From: Bimuria novae-zelandiae CBS 107.79
Taxonomy: Eukaryota; Ascomycota; Dothideomycetes; Pleosporales; Didymosphaeriaceae
DNA: 64,000 nt
Direction of reading: 5' to 3'
Assembly: GCA_010015655.1 (NCBI GenBank)
Contig: ML976657.1
Span: 483,011 to 547,010, forward strand
Below, one piece after another: positions 53,168-64,000 of the stretch. Numbering within the stretch: the first letter of the stretch is position 1; each line of letters begins with the position of its first letter. The translations under genes and the position numbers were made by a program. The notes below the pieces were generated by a model, which saw only the letters and a program-made list of their open reading frames with translations, searched no databases and was not told where the DNA came from.

Positions 53168-54907
53168 CCGACCAACTGGAAATCAGAATACTATCGCAAC
53201 GATTATTCCAGGCAGTTCGATGACCCAGACATTCCCGAGAATTTTCAGTCGTGGCTGATCGGTGTCCTGAGAGCCGGTCAAGGAAGCTGGATAAAGCCAT
53301 ACATTGAATCGAAATTCTTCGAGGTGTTTCGTAAACAAGTCGGAGACCGAACTGAACTAGACGTCCAGCTCATCGTCAATCTCTACTTTCTCTTCACTGC
53401 CGGAAAGGAGTAGTTGCCAAAGGTATTCCACCTCGTCAAAAGGGTTGTGACCAGCTCGGTCAAAATTCCGTCTAGTCACAACGATGTGGGCCGAGCATTT
53501 GCAGACTATGTGTCAGAGAAATCTGACTCGCAACCCGCCACGTGGTTCTCAGTCGGAACTCAGCACGAGATCTTGGAACAAGCATGGGAGGGTCGACCGA
53601 AACTAGTTAAACGCTGGACCAGTTACCGCTTCTTCTTCCACAAATGGACTATATTTTACATCGAGACGCCGAATTGTACCGATAAAGGCCCTTCTTTGCA
53701 CTGCACCTTCCAAGGTCCTATGATCATTCATTTTCTTGGAGGAAGTACTCGTCCAATCCACACTTTGCTCGCACGTTTCCAAAAGGAAGCATATATGAGC
53801 GACGATATTGACGTCCTGGAAATAACTGCGGGCAATTTACAGTCCCAGGACTGGATGAAACAGTCAGCCCGGCCACTATCAACTATCGATCTCGACCCGG
53901 ATTTGTTATCCAGTATTGTTAAGGACGCAGAGATCTTCTTCAACCCAAGCTCGAGGAGGTTCTATATGTCGACTGGCCATCTGTACTGCAAGGGGTACCT
54001 TCTCTATGGCCCTCCAGGAACAGGGAAGACGTCTATGTGCATGGCACTCGCGACACATCTGGACCTTAAAGTTGTCAAGATCAATATGGACGGAATGGAT
54101 GACAAAGATCTCCAAGAGGCTTTCAACTTGGTCCCGTGAAATTGCATCGTTCTGTTGGAGGACACCGATTGTGCGAATGTAACACGCCGACCGCAAGGCA
54201 CCACGAACGAGTACCAGTCTGGACATAGAGACTCCTGGGCACCTGAAAATAGCTCATTCGACCTAGATATATATGGGTCTGGTCTAGGGCGTCAGCCGCA
54301 AAAACCGAAAACACCCAAGGTTGTCATGCTAAGCGGTCTGCTTAACATAATCGACGGGGTTTCTGCACCGACAGATCGACTCCTTATTATGACTGCGAAC
54401 GGTCCAAGCTCCCTCGATAAAGCTCTCCGTCGACCGGGTCGCGTGGACCGAGACTTCGAAATCGGCTACGCGACCAAGCTCACTGCGGAGATGACCTTTA
54501 AGTGGGTTTACGGCCAAGACGAACTCCGCAGCTACACACTTCAAGCGATCGATCGGATGGCCAAAGCCTTCCACGATCAATTTCCTGCGCAAAGCCACAT
54601 CACCACTGCTCAAATGGAGGATTACTGCATTGCCCTTCGCGACCAGCCAGCCGAGGCAGTCAAACGGTTCGTGCAATGGCTACATCGTATCAAGCCGGGC
54701 GAAGATGGATTCACCTATGACATCAACGACGCTGAAGTCGATGGGCCGGACAGCGAGGTCAACGTCTCTGACCCTTACGATGCGGGTCTGCTAGACCTTG
54801 TCTCTGAGGACTACGTTGTGCCTCCGGAGGAAATTAACCAATCTTCTCCAGAAGAAGAAGACGAGGTGCCACCGCCATGGCTGGATATACCTCTCTTTGC
54901 GATTTGA
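53168..54907 (+). pseudogene. BCS1-like AAA ATPase pseudogene
   Basis: One frame carries nearly the whole protein but is cut by TAG at 53411-53413 and TGA at 54137-54139. Landmarks: N-terminal BCS1 region (FQSWLIGVLRAGQGSW, YRFFFHKWTIFYIETP), Walker A GYLLYGPPGTGKTS, then NLVP-stop-NCIVLLEDTD where relatives have LVP-R-NCIVLLEDID (Walker B), and LIMTANGPSSLDKALRRPGRVD with the arginine finger. CGA to TGA explains the second stop. The N-terminus (possible ATG 53115) lies in another frame. BCS1 relatives are membrane-bound AAA proteins, mitochondrial for Bcs1 itself; many fungal paralogues are uncharacterised. This copy looks recently inactivated. Confidence 0.8.
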
Positions 54908-55470
54908 AGAGAATCATATTACTGCAAAGGGTAAATAGGAAGATAAAGGCTAGATATCGTTAGCGAAACGAACGGTCACAAATCTTTTGAACGTGTTTCA
55001 TTGCATGTGCTCTACCAAAGTCAATATGTCCACGTGGCTACACCACGCTAAATCACTTCCCTCGGCCCAGTATCAGGTACTTTCCATTCACTCTCCCAAT
55101 TGTCAATTGATTTATAGCCTCTCGAGGTACCAAACCGCTAGGTAGGTGGTTGTGTGCTCCGAGGTTCAAGCTAGGAATTTCCAGAGGTGGGATGCCGACT
55201 AGTCCTAGTTGGGACTAGCCAGATTTCGGAGACGATGACGCACACCCGACATGCGAGGCTTTGGCGGGGCATTAATTCAACCCCCACTATTGCTCAGACT
55301 GGAGCTTGAGTATCGCGTGCGCTATGTCTTTCGTTTTAGTCGCGCATCATCTCGTAATCATCGCGATAGCGCGCCATCTCTATGCCTGCGAACTAGCACC
55401 GCGCCACTACGACACTTCTTAAGGCTCCACAACAGTTTCTCTTCTTCGTATCACTTCATAATAGTGCACC
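54908..55470. promoter_or_regulatory. Promoter region of 5-oxoprolinase gene
   Basis: Intergenic spacer between the BCS1-like pseudogene and the 5-oxoprolinase start. No defined element identified. Confidence 0.4.
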
Positions 55471-58400
55471 ATGGGTGCAGCAGGCATAGCTGAGCGGGGT
55501 ATCCGCATTGCCATAGACGTTCGAGCCCCGTTCTATATACAGTGTACTTAAAGGCTGACACAATGACAGCGTGGCGGTACATTCACCGACTGCGTCGGCA
55601 ACCCCGGAACGGGAAAGATGGAGGACGACGTCGTCATCAAGCTTCTCTCCGTCGACCCTGCGAATTACGACGACGCGCCCCTCGAGGGCATTCGCCGCCT
55701 CCTCTCCAAGTTCACTGGCAAGGAGATTTCTCGCGGTGAGCCCCTGGATACCTCCCAGATTGAGAGCATCCGCATGGGCACCACCGTGGCGACGAACGCC
55801 CTGCTGGAACGCAAGGGTGAGGATATTGTCATGGTGGTGACGAAAGGTTTCAAAGATTGCCTGGAAATTGGCAACCAGTCGCGGCCGGATATCTTTGCGT
55901 TGGACATAAGAAAACCCGAGGTATTATACAAAAAAGTAGTGGAGATAGACGAGCGCGTCACGGTCGAGGACTATGCCGAGGATCCAGAGCGGACGCAGAC
56001 CGACGCGCAGTCGATCGGGAAGGCTGGCGACAATGTGGAGCTCGTAAAGGGCACCTCTGGCGAGACCGTTCGCATATTACAGAGACCCTCTGAGGACCAG
56101 ATAAGAAAGCAGTTGCAGGAGGTATACGATGGTGGCCTCCGGAGCATAGCAGTGTGCTTGATGCACGGTTACACGTACCCTAAGCACGAGGCGGTTGTAG
56201 GTAAAATCGCGAAGGAAATTGGCTTCGAACACGTCAGCTTGAGTCACGAGCTCATGCCTATGATCAAGTTGGTTCCGAGAGGGACTTCTGCGTGCGCCGA
56301 CGCATATCTGACACCAGCGATAAGAAAGTACATCGACGGCTTCTCAAGAGGCTTCGAAGGTGGCCTTGGCACGAAGAGCGTAAGGCAAGAGAAGGGTTCA
56401 AAGGGTGCAAGGTGCGAGTTCATGCAGTCGGATGGTGGCCTTGTAGACGTCGATATCTTTTCTGGTCTCAAAGCTATCCTATCTGGACCTGCAGGAGGTG
56501 TTGTAGGCTACGCGCTCACATCGTATGACCCAGAGACTAAGATTCCAGTTATCGGCTTTGACATGGGCGGAACATCTACAGATGTTAGTCGATACGGTGC
56601 GGGAAGGTACGATCACGTTTTCGAGACAACTACGGCCGGCGTGACAATACAGTCTCCTCAGCTAGATATCAATACCGTGGCCGCGGGAGGTGGTTCGCGT
56701 CTGTTCTGGAGGAATGGTCTTTTCGTTGTGGGTCCAGAGTCAGCAAGCGCGCACCCAGGGCCTGCGTGCTATCGTAAGGGCGGTCCCTTGACCATTACAG
56801 ACGCGAACCTGTTCCTTGGTCGTTTACTCCCTGATTTCTTTCCCAAGATCTTCGGCAAGAACGAAGACGAGGGTCTCGATGCTGAAGCGAGCGAGAAACT
56901 CTTCAAGGAGCTCGCGGAACAGATCAACAAGGAGGTCGCTGGCGGCAACAAAGAGAAAGAGATGTCGCTGGACGACATCGCCAATGGTTTCATCAAGATC
57001 GCGAATGAGACAATGACGCGGCCAATTCGGAGCTTGACGGAAGCGCGAGGCCACGATACATCGAAACACAGACTTGCAACTTTTGGCGGTGCAGGAGGCC
57101 AGCATGCAGTTGCTATCGCAGAGGCATTAGGTATCTCACAAATCCTGGTCCACCGTTATTCGTCCGTGCTTTCCGCCTATGGCATGGCGCTTGCAGATGT
57201 CGTGGACGAGCGACAAGAGCCAGAGTCGAAAGTGTGGTCAGATGACAAGGGGACGCGCGAGTATTTGCAGAACAAGATGAACGATCTCAAAGCGAAATCA
57301 ACGGCGACATTAAAGGAGCAAGGCTTTGACGAAGATCAAATGCATTTCGAAGAGTATCTCAACCTGCGGTACCGTGGAACGGAATCTGCACTTATGGTTA
57401 TTAAACCTACCACGGAGGAGGCGAAGAAAGAGTACGGTGGTGATGAATGGGCATTCGACAAGGCTTTCATCAAACAACACGAACAAGAATTTGGCTTTAC
57501 TCTTCCCGACCGCGACATCATCGTAGACGATGTACGAGCGCGGGGCATCGGCAAGACTTTCGAGGGTCTCGAAAAGACGGTAGATCAGCAGCTGAAAGAA
57601 ATCAAGCCAAAAGACATACAGAGAGGTGAAAAAGTGTATGCAACACGCAAGGTGTTCTTTGAAGGTGGAAGGCAAGATACAGCCATTTACAAACTTGAGG
57701 ACCTGGAAGTGGGCGATCGCATCAAGGGGCCGGCTATCATTGCAGATGGCACACAGACTATCGTCGTCACTCCTGGTGCATCAGCGCTTCTTATCAATAC
57801 ACATGTTGTGATTAACATTGGAGAGAGCGAAAACATGGACAAGCAGATCGACACGAAGGAAGTTGATCCTATCCTCCTCAGTATCTTCGCTCATCGTTTC
57901 ATGGCTATTGCTGAGCAGATGGGAAGGGCACTCCAAAAGACGAGTGTTTCCACCAACGTCAAAGAGCGCCTTGACTACTCTTGTGCATTATTCGACGCTG
58001 ATGGTGGATTAGTCGCGAATGGTGAGCTGCATTTACATTTGACAATCTATTCGAAATTTTGACTAACGTCGGACAGCACCTCATCTTCCCGTGCATCTCG
58101 GCAGCATGTCGACCTGTGTGCGGAAGCAATCGGCCATATGGAAGGGCAAGCTCAAGAAGGGCGACGTTCTCGTCTCAAATCACCCCATGTTTGGCGGTAC
58201 CCACTTGCCTGACATAACAGTGATAACGCCCGCCTTCAGTAGCGATAAGATCATCTTCTATGTAGCGTCTCGCGCCCATCATGCCGACATAGGAGGCATA
58301 TTACCCGGTAGCATGCCGCCAGCTAGCCGAGAGCTCTTCCAGGAAGGAGCGCAAATCAAGTCCGAAAAGCTCGTATCAGAAGGGAGCTTCAACGAGAAGA

Positions 58401-59734
58401 GAATCTCGGAGTTGCTGTACGACGAGCCAGCGCAATATCCTGGTTGCTCAGGGACCCGATGCCTCAGCGACAACATCAACGACCTGAAGGCGCAAGTTGC
58501 CTCCAACCAAAAAGGCATTAACCTCATCAGTACACTCATGTCCGACTACGGTGAGGAAGTCGTCAAGTTCTACATGATCAACATTCAAGCCAATGCCGAA
58601 TCTAGCGTGCGCAGCCTCCTGAAGGATGTCTACAAACGTTTCGAAGGGCAGGATCTCTCCGCCGAGGAGTTTATGGATGACGGATCGCCCATTCGGCTTA
58701 AAGTTACCATCGATCCCGAAAAGGGCGAGGCTGTGTTCGACTTCACCGGTACAGGCCCGGAAGTGTACGGCAACATCAACGCTCCCGAAGCAGTGACCTA
58801 CTCCGCGATAATATACTGCTTGCGTTGCCTCATCAGCGAAGATATCCCGCTCAACCAAGGCTGCCTGAAGCCCATTCATGTCCTCATACCGAAGAAGTCG
58901 TTCCTCTCGCCATCCGACAACGCTGCCGTCGTGGGCGGCAACGTGCTCACATCTCAGCGCGTTACCGACGTCGTGCTCAAAGCGTTCCGCGCCTGCGCCG
59001 CCTCCCAGGGCGACACTAACAACCTCACCTTCGGCTTCGGCGGCCAAACCGAAGACGGAAAGGCACAAAAGGGCTTCGGATACTACGAGACAATCGCGGG
59101 TGGCTCAGGCGCAGGCCCAACATGGGAAGGCACCAGCGGCGTGCACACGCACATGACCAACACGCGTATAACCGACAGCGAAGTCTTCGAGCGCCGCTAC
59201 CCCGTGTTGCTACGCGAATTCGGACTCAGAACAGGAAGCAAGGGCCTGGGCATGCATAACGGCGGTGAGGGCGTGGTGCGCGACATCGAGTTCAGAATCC
59301 CCGTGCAAGTCAGCATCCTCTCCGAGCGCCGCGTGTACCACCCCTACGGCATGAACGGTGGTGGCGAAGCCGCGTGCGGCTTGAACATCTGGGTTCGCAA
59401 GGTCGATAAGAAGAACATCGATAAGAACTCGGATACCCAACAGCCTGATGAGAATGGCACTGCCAAGACGAGTGGGGCGGTTGAGAGGCTGGAGGAGAAG
59501 CAGATAGAGATTGCAGATAAGAATGAAGAGGTGGAGTATAGGTACATCAATCTGGGGGCGAAGAACACGGCGAGTATGCGGCCTGGCGAGCGGATCATTA
59601 TTTACACGCCTGGTGGCGGCGGGTGGGGCAAGGAGGGCGAGGAAAGTAAGGCGGTGAAGAAAGACGATCCGAAGGCGGCGTGGAGAGGTGGGAGTGTGAC
59701 TTCGAGACAGCAGACGGCGGAGGCGAGTGCGTGA
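55471..59734 (+). CDS. OXP1: 5-Oxoprolinase (ATP-hydrolysing)
   Basis: Exons are 55471-55518, 55570-58021 and 58077-59734 (introns 51 and 55 nt), giving 1385 aa. The short first exon is needed to complete the start: GIRIAID joined to RGGTFTDCVGNPG. The enzyme opens 5-oxo-L-proline to L-glutamate with ATP in the glutathione (gamma-glutamyl) cycle, in the cytosol. HyuA half: RMGTTVATNALLERKG, FMQSDGGLVDVD, LSGPAGGVVGYA, GFDMGGTSTDVSRY, SAHPGPACYRKGGPLTITDAN. HyuB half (from about residue 750): SNHPMFGGTHLPD, FYVASRAHHADIGG, FDFTGTGPEVYGN, GGSGAGPTWEG and YTPGGGGWG near the end. Length is slightly above typical because of a Lys/Glu-rich insert and tail. The donor of intron 1 (GTTCGA) is weak. 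Confidence 0.95.
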
Positions 59735-59916
59735 GTGGGTCCTCGCTCGTAGGAGTCGAACGCAGAATAAATCAGGCACGCGTGCATTCAACGGTAAGCT
59801 TGCACGCAGATTCGTATAAGAAGAACCCTTCAAGCGCGTACTCATCTTCTCGTGAAAATTGCCTTCATGCCCCCAGTATTAGAACGCCCAGACTCCATCA
59901 CCAGAATTTCTGACCT

Positions 59917-61645
59917 CTAAGGCTTCCACCGCCAATCCGGATGTCTCCACTCCAAATCCTGCTGCTCCTTCTTTCCCAACCCCGCAATCTCCTCGTGCGC
60001 CGCTGCACTCCTCTCATCCCTCCGCCTATTATCCCTCTTCATCCACAAATATCCCAGAATAGCTATCGTCGTCCACGAAGCCGCGCACGCGAGATTCAGC
60101 CCATTGCCAATAGCATACCGCGGCGCATCCCAGGGAAGATACGTCCACGTAGCCACCAGCCCACCAATATTCCCAAACATGACTGCGCGCTCATTAGCTC
60201 ACGTCCCCTATAAAGCTGAGTCGCAGCAGGGCTGGAGATGCTTACCATTTGTCCCGATCGCAATGCTCCTCGCAGTGTCCGAATTCACATTCGCACTAAC
60301 CTGCGCATTCGCCATCGGCCCCAGTGTAAACGCCGTGCTCGCTGTTAGAAAGATAGCTCCGTAGCGCACACTAGGATTCAGAGTGCCTAGGAATATGGCG
60401 TACCCGATCAGAGCCGTCGGCCCTGTCGATGCGATGATGAGTTGGCGGTGATCGAGATACCACGACAAGCTCGGCAGGAGCAGGACGAAGAAGCCACCCA
60501 CCACGTACGGCGGAACGGTTAGGAGTTGCTGCTGGATCGTCGTTTTGTCTGGATAAATCGCCTTGACGATGGTGGGCAGGAAGAACGAGATGCCCAAAAC
60601 GGTGATGTTGTTGAGCATGAAGATGGTGGCGGTGGTGAGGGTGATGGGGTTCGAGATGCCGCGGAGGAGCTTTGGGGCGTCGAGTTTGTCGAGCACGGTG
60701 GTGGTGGCGAGACGCTCGGCTTTGACGCGCGTGAGGAGGATGTCTTTTTCTTCCTCGGTGAGCCAGCGCGCGGTTTGGGGGCGGTCGGTTAGGGTGAAGA
60801 AGGCGATGAGGGAGATGCCGATGGTTACGACGCCTTCGATGCCGAAGAGCCTGGGATGCGTTTTTAGCATCATACGGGTAATCTTGTTGATAGTAAGAAA
60901 GGAAAGCGAGAGACTTACATCTGCCATCGGTGCAGGGATCCGAAGGAAGACAGTTTGAGAATTCCCGTAGCTAGAAGGCCACCAAAAGCGCCGGAGAGCG
61001 GTGCCATAGTCATGTATAACCCCAGTCGAAAAGCCAGTTCGGCACGGCAGTACCATCGGGAGAGGTCGTACGCCACGCCAGGCATGATACCCGCTTCGAA
61101 AATGCCTAGGAGAAAGCGAAGAGCGCAGGCTTGGGCTCGGGTCTTCACGAAGGCGGTGGCGACGGAGACGATGCCGAACCCGAGCGTGCTTGCAGGCAGA
61201 AACCATCCTGGTCCTGTGCAACGCATAAGCATACCAGAAGTACACACATGGGAGTGCGTTGCTCGTACCCATCCATTTGCAGGCGATGGTCGCCGGGATC
61301 TCAAACAGGATATATGAGATGTAGAAGATCGACAGCACCATATTGTAATCGAATCCCTTGAGCCTAAGGTCTTTCTCGAATCCTGCTAGTCGGGCATTGC
61401 CTAGGTATGAAGTCAGACATCTTCACTGGATTGCTATGGCACCACAGATCTCAGTGGCGTGGCATACCAATATTCGTCCGATCAATAAAGCAAAACAGAT
61501 AGAGAAGAGACACGGTCGGCACGATGAAGAAATCAACCTTCCGTCTCAGCCTGGAGATCCTCGCTTCGCTGACCTGTGCAGCATCGCTGGCCGCATCACG
61601 GACGGCCTCGATCTTTTCGTCGTATTCGCTAGATTTTCGATCCAT
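59917..61645 (-). CDS. MFS transporter, anion:cation symporter (allantoate permease-like) family
   Basis: Minus-strand exons are 61645-61468, 61400-61269, 61213-60919, 60850-60246 and 60182-59917 (introns 67, 55, 68 and 63 nt), 491 aa. Typical ACS-family order: FFIVPTVSLLYLFCFIDRTNI-GNARLAGFEKDL, YISYILFEIPATIACKWMG-PGWFLPASTLGFGIVS, FLLGIFEAGIMPGVAYDLSRWY, GGLLATGIL, WQM-LFGIEGVVTIG, and a cytosolic loop with LTDRPQTARWLTEEEKD. About 12 transmembrane segments. Yeast members (Dal5, Tna1, Vht1) import allantoate, nicotinate or vitamins at the plasma membrane; the substrate here is unknown. It is convergent with the 5-oxoprolinase gene, 182 bp apart. Confidence 0.9.
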
Positions 61646-61877
61646 TTCATGATATCACTGAAGAAATTTGAAGATGGGACGAGCCCTAGGGGACTAAATA
61701 ATGTAGTTTATATAATGGTGATGAGTATCAAACATTAGGTGCATGGCTGCTTACACCAGCTGTGCTCGTTACCCCAGTTGTCGAAGCGTCCTAGCAGTCG
61801 CCTCTGCAAAAACGGTTGTACCCCGGGTTTTACTAACCGTGTTCGGTTCGTAGACGGGAACTGCTGATGCGTGTGTA
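61646..61877. other. Upstream region of the MFS gene
   Basis: Promoter and leader of the transporter gene, ending at the TA target site of the MITE. Confidence 0.4.
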
Positions 61878-62074
61878 CTGTAGTATCCGGCGAAAGTAGT
61901 GTCAGTGGGGCTGTGGCGTTGCGTCTTGAAACATAGACATATGGCTGGATAGGAGTGTGAGAGCCAATCAATTCTGCTTATTCATAAGTAGCAACCAATA
62001 GGTACCCTTTTATACGTACAGACACACGCACAGACCTTCGTCTCCACCGACACTACTTTCGCCGGATACCACAG
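61878..62074. mobile_element. 197-bp MITE with TA duplication, mariner-related
   Basis: Inverted ends start CTGTAGTATCCGGCGAAAG (61878) and CTGTGGTATCCGGCGAAAG (reverse complement from 62074), about 30 bases with two mismatches; TA lies on each side (61876-61877, 62075-62076). The ends resemble those of the mariner at 40762 (CTGTGGTATCAGGCAAAAG). No coding capacity. Confidence 0.88.
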
Positions 62075-62076
62075 TA

Positions 62077-62415
62077 CGTTGGAGGGTCCATTGTATAAAT
62101 TTCCGGACGATCCGTAGCCAGCAAGATAGGCAGGAGGAGTGGAGTCGTGCGCAGCCGAGGAAGCAGTTGAGGTTTAGGAGTTATGACACTAGACTGAAGA
62201 CGGCATAGTGTATACGTATAGGTCGGAATTGCGAGAAGTTTCCGGGCACGTGACCGGAATTTATGGATGCGCAGTCTCCACTTCCATTGCAGATCACGTC
62301 AACCAGTTCACAAGATCAGAGGAGCTTGGGGAACGTACGATGCTCCACCGGGGTCTTGAGGTCTAGAAGCCGCATGATTCTGATATGGGTAGCCGCATAA
62401 CGAGCGTATATGGCA
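62077..62415. other. Intergenic region
   Basis: Spacer between the MITE and the 3' end of the regulator gene. Nothing else is seen. Confidence 0.4.
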
Positions 62416-64000
62416 TCAAATCAGACCCTGAAAGCGTCGTGATATCTCCCCAGTGTCCCAAAAGGAATAGCCCTGCTCGTCCACTGCACATACGCCACTG
62501 TTGTCATGCAGATCCTGGTTGAGAGGAGGGTGACCAAAAGCGTCGAACATGTTCAACAAGTCGCTGCTCATGTTGAATAAGTCAGGTACGCTACTGCTGG
62601 CATCGCCTTCGAACTCGGGCAGATCGTGCGTCCAGACACTGTTTGCCGGTTGTGGGAGAACAGGCTCAGGAGGTGTCCCTCGATGCGGCACGTTCACTTG
62701 ATCGTATCCCGCTGCTAAAGCAGGAGCCTGGTTGATGACACCCTCGGACCTTCCGCTACTGGCATGCACGGCAGTGCTGCCTTGCAATCCAAGCGACCTC
62801 GCTCCAGGCAGTAAACCACGTATTGTCTTCCATAATCTGCGACTAGCGCCGCCATGACGAGAGAAGCCTTTCACCAGCTCCACTGCTGCTAAGAAGGAGT
62901 TCCTACATGGTTCTGCAAAGGAAGCTGGGGCGTGGCAGACCGCCAAAAGAATGATGGCCAGTGAGCTCAACAGATAGTAGTGGAAAACACTCTGCTGACG
63001 GATGTAGATGTCACTCGTCTCGTTGAGGTGTACCAAAATGGATATGGTGTCTTGCGCAATGTCGACTACAACGCGAGCTTTCCCGATATTCGCTTCGATA
63101 TTCGCGGTACTAAAGACGTGATGGCGATGGACAAGGACTCGCATGTGGTTGGCACGAAGATATAGAAGTACACGGAGGCGGTGCAGCAGGCGCGGCTGGG
63201 TACGTGACGCAAGTCCCATGCGAGGGTGCCGCAACTGTAGATCGTGAGGGATGGTCGCGAGCCAATTCTGTGTTAGAAAGTCGAGATAGTCTTCTGTCTC
63301 GTGGGGAATTGTCAGGTTTTGGGAACGAAACAAGGGTATCGCCTCCCAAACCTTCGACAATATGCGGCCATACGCTACTATGCATCGAAGGTAAGATTGG
63401 TCATCCCCAGGTTCGGGAAGTTGCGGGTCGATGTCTCGGTCGTATAAAGCAAAGGAAAGACTAATGCCGAAACTCCATCTTCTGTCCAGAGTATACACGA
63501 CCCAGAATGCTTGGGTTGCTAGACGTCGTGCACGTTCGTCCGGAAAGTTCGCCATGAGGCTCTCTTTGCGATGTAGTCCCATCTCCAAACATTGGCGAGC
63601 AGCCACACCGATTGTTCTCCACGCAAAGAGCTCTTCTTCTTTGTGAAAATAATAGAGACTCTGTGAATCATGAGATCGATGCCTATGGGATTGACAGACG
63701 TTTTGGAGCTTACTAGCATGGTCATCGCCTGCATGTCTCTTAGACAAGCTGGACCTTCACCGACACTTGTCACGCTATCCGCAGACTCAACCAACTTCGT
63801 ACTAAGATGGTTCCTGCCTTGTGCTTCGTGCATAATAGCCGTTGCGACAGCGAGTTTGAGCATGTTAACGTCCCTCTTATCTACTGTGGACAGGCTGGTC
63901 TGAGATCGATCTGCACATCTCAATCCTTCCATGACGCGCGAGGCATCCGCTATCATCTCGTCCATTTCTATGAATGGGTGCACGCACACAACTTCGTCTT
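62416..64000 (-). CDS. Fungal-specific transcription factor domain protein, 5' end beyond the window
   Basis: The visible exons are 64000-63714 (continuing off the edge) and 63660-62416, joined by a 53-nt intron (GTAAGC..CACAG) in phase 0. The join makes MQAMTML-SLYYFHKEEELFAWRTIG, followed by AARQCLEMGLHRKE and FWVVYTLDRRWSFGISLSFALYDRDID, the diagnostic core of the fungal_trans regulatory domain. No zinc cluster is visible; it would be encoded upstream, outside the window. The C-terminal ~100 residues contain an acidic patch (DLPEFEGDASSSVPDLFNMSSDLLNMFDAFG) resembling an activation domain. A nuclear regulator of unknown target is inferred. Confidence 0.85.

Noticed and set aside
55566..55618. 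Start of 5-oxoprolinase at the in-frame ATG 55618
   Set aside because: It would omit RGGTFTDC, an essential family motif that is restored by the short first exon at 55471.
1..64000. tRNA or rRNA genes
   Set aside because: None recognised by eye; a tRNAscan or Infernal run would be needed to exclude them.

Overview
The window is nuclear DNA of a filamentous ascomycete, most likely a dothideomycete-type Pezizomycotina (inference). Genes are dense and lie on both strands. Introns are short (mostly 41-68 bp) with GTRNGT donors, CTAAC-like branch sites and YAG acceptors. Fungal families are present: a HET-domain protein, Zn2Cys6 regulators, a CYSTM protein, a Srp1-type splicing factor, Nab2 and a BCS1-like AAA protein. 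Three transposon interiors are AT-rich and full of TAG/TAA codons where Trp or Gln is expected, the usual result of repeat-induced point mutation (RIP).

Layout. 0.3-11.1 kb: a tandem DSBA/HCCA-isomerase protein, a Cys-motif protein, a conserved two-exon protein, an LPTE-motif protein, a small four-exon protein and a multi-pass membrane protein. 11.7-16.1 kb: a decayed HET gene, an intact CYSTM gene and a 4-TM MARVEL-like gene with one Trp-to-stop codon. 17.8-25.2 kb: housekeeping genes (srp1-like, nab2, protoporphyrinogen oxidase) and a Ser/Thr/Pro-rich wall-sensor-like protein. 25.6-30.3 kb: a hAT element with perfect 8-bp target duplications, a RapZ-C-domain gene and a RIP-degraded Tc1/mariner element. 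30.7-35.8 kb: a small three-exon gene, a degenerate tandem zinc-cluster regulator and an mARC-like MOSC protein.

36.0-42.6 kb holds the most notable object: a MULE-like DNA transposon with imperfect terminal inverted repeats and a near-perfect 9/10-bp target duplication. It carries two intact, convergent, intron-rich genes: a 253-aa zinc-finger protein (7 exons) and an 830-aa MULE-type transposase-like protein (13 exons). Its introns and its intergenic spacer repeatedly carry one 8-bp palindrome, AACRYGTT. A second Tc1/mariner element has jumped into its right terminal repeat.

43.3-51.8 kb: a patatin-like protein without the usual nucleophile serine, a gene next to a 50-bp G homopolymer, three neighbouring low-complexity genes (two Gly/Tyr/Asp-rich, one Ser/Asp/Glu-rich) and a secreted protein. 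53.2-64.0 kb: a BCS1-like pseudogene, 5-oxoprolinase, an ACS-family MFS transporter, a 197-bp MITE related to the 40.8-kb mariner, and a fungal_trans regulator cut by the window edge. No metabolic gene cluster is evident. The genes are mostly unrelated single-copy genes, and the transposons sit in the spacers between them. Exon coordinates were derived by hand from splice sites and frame continuity; protein family names come from motif recognition, not from a database search.
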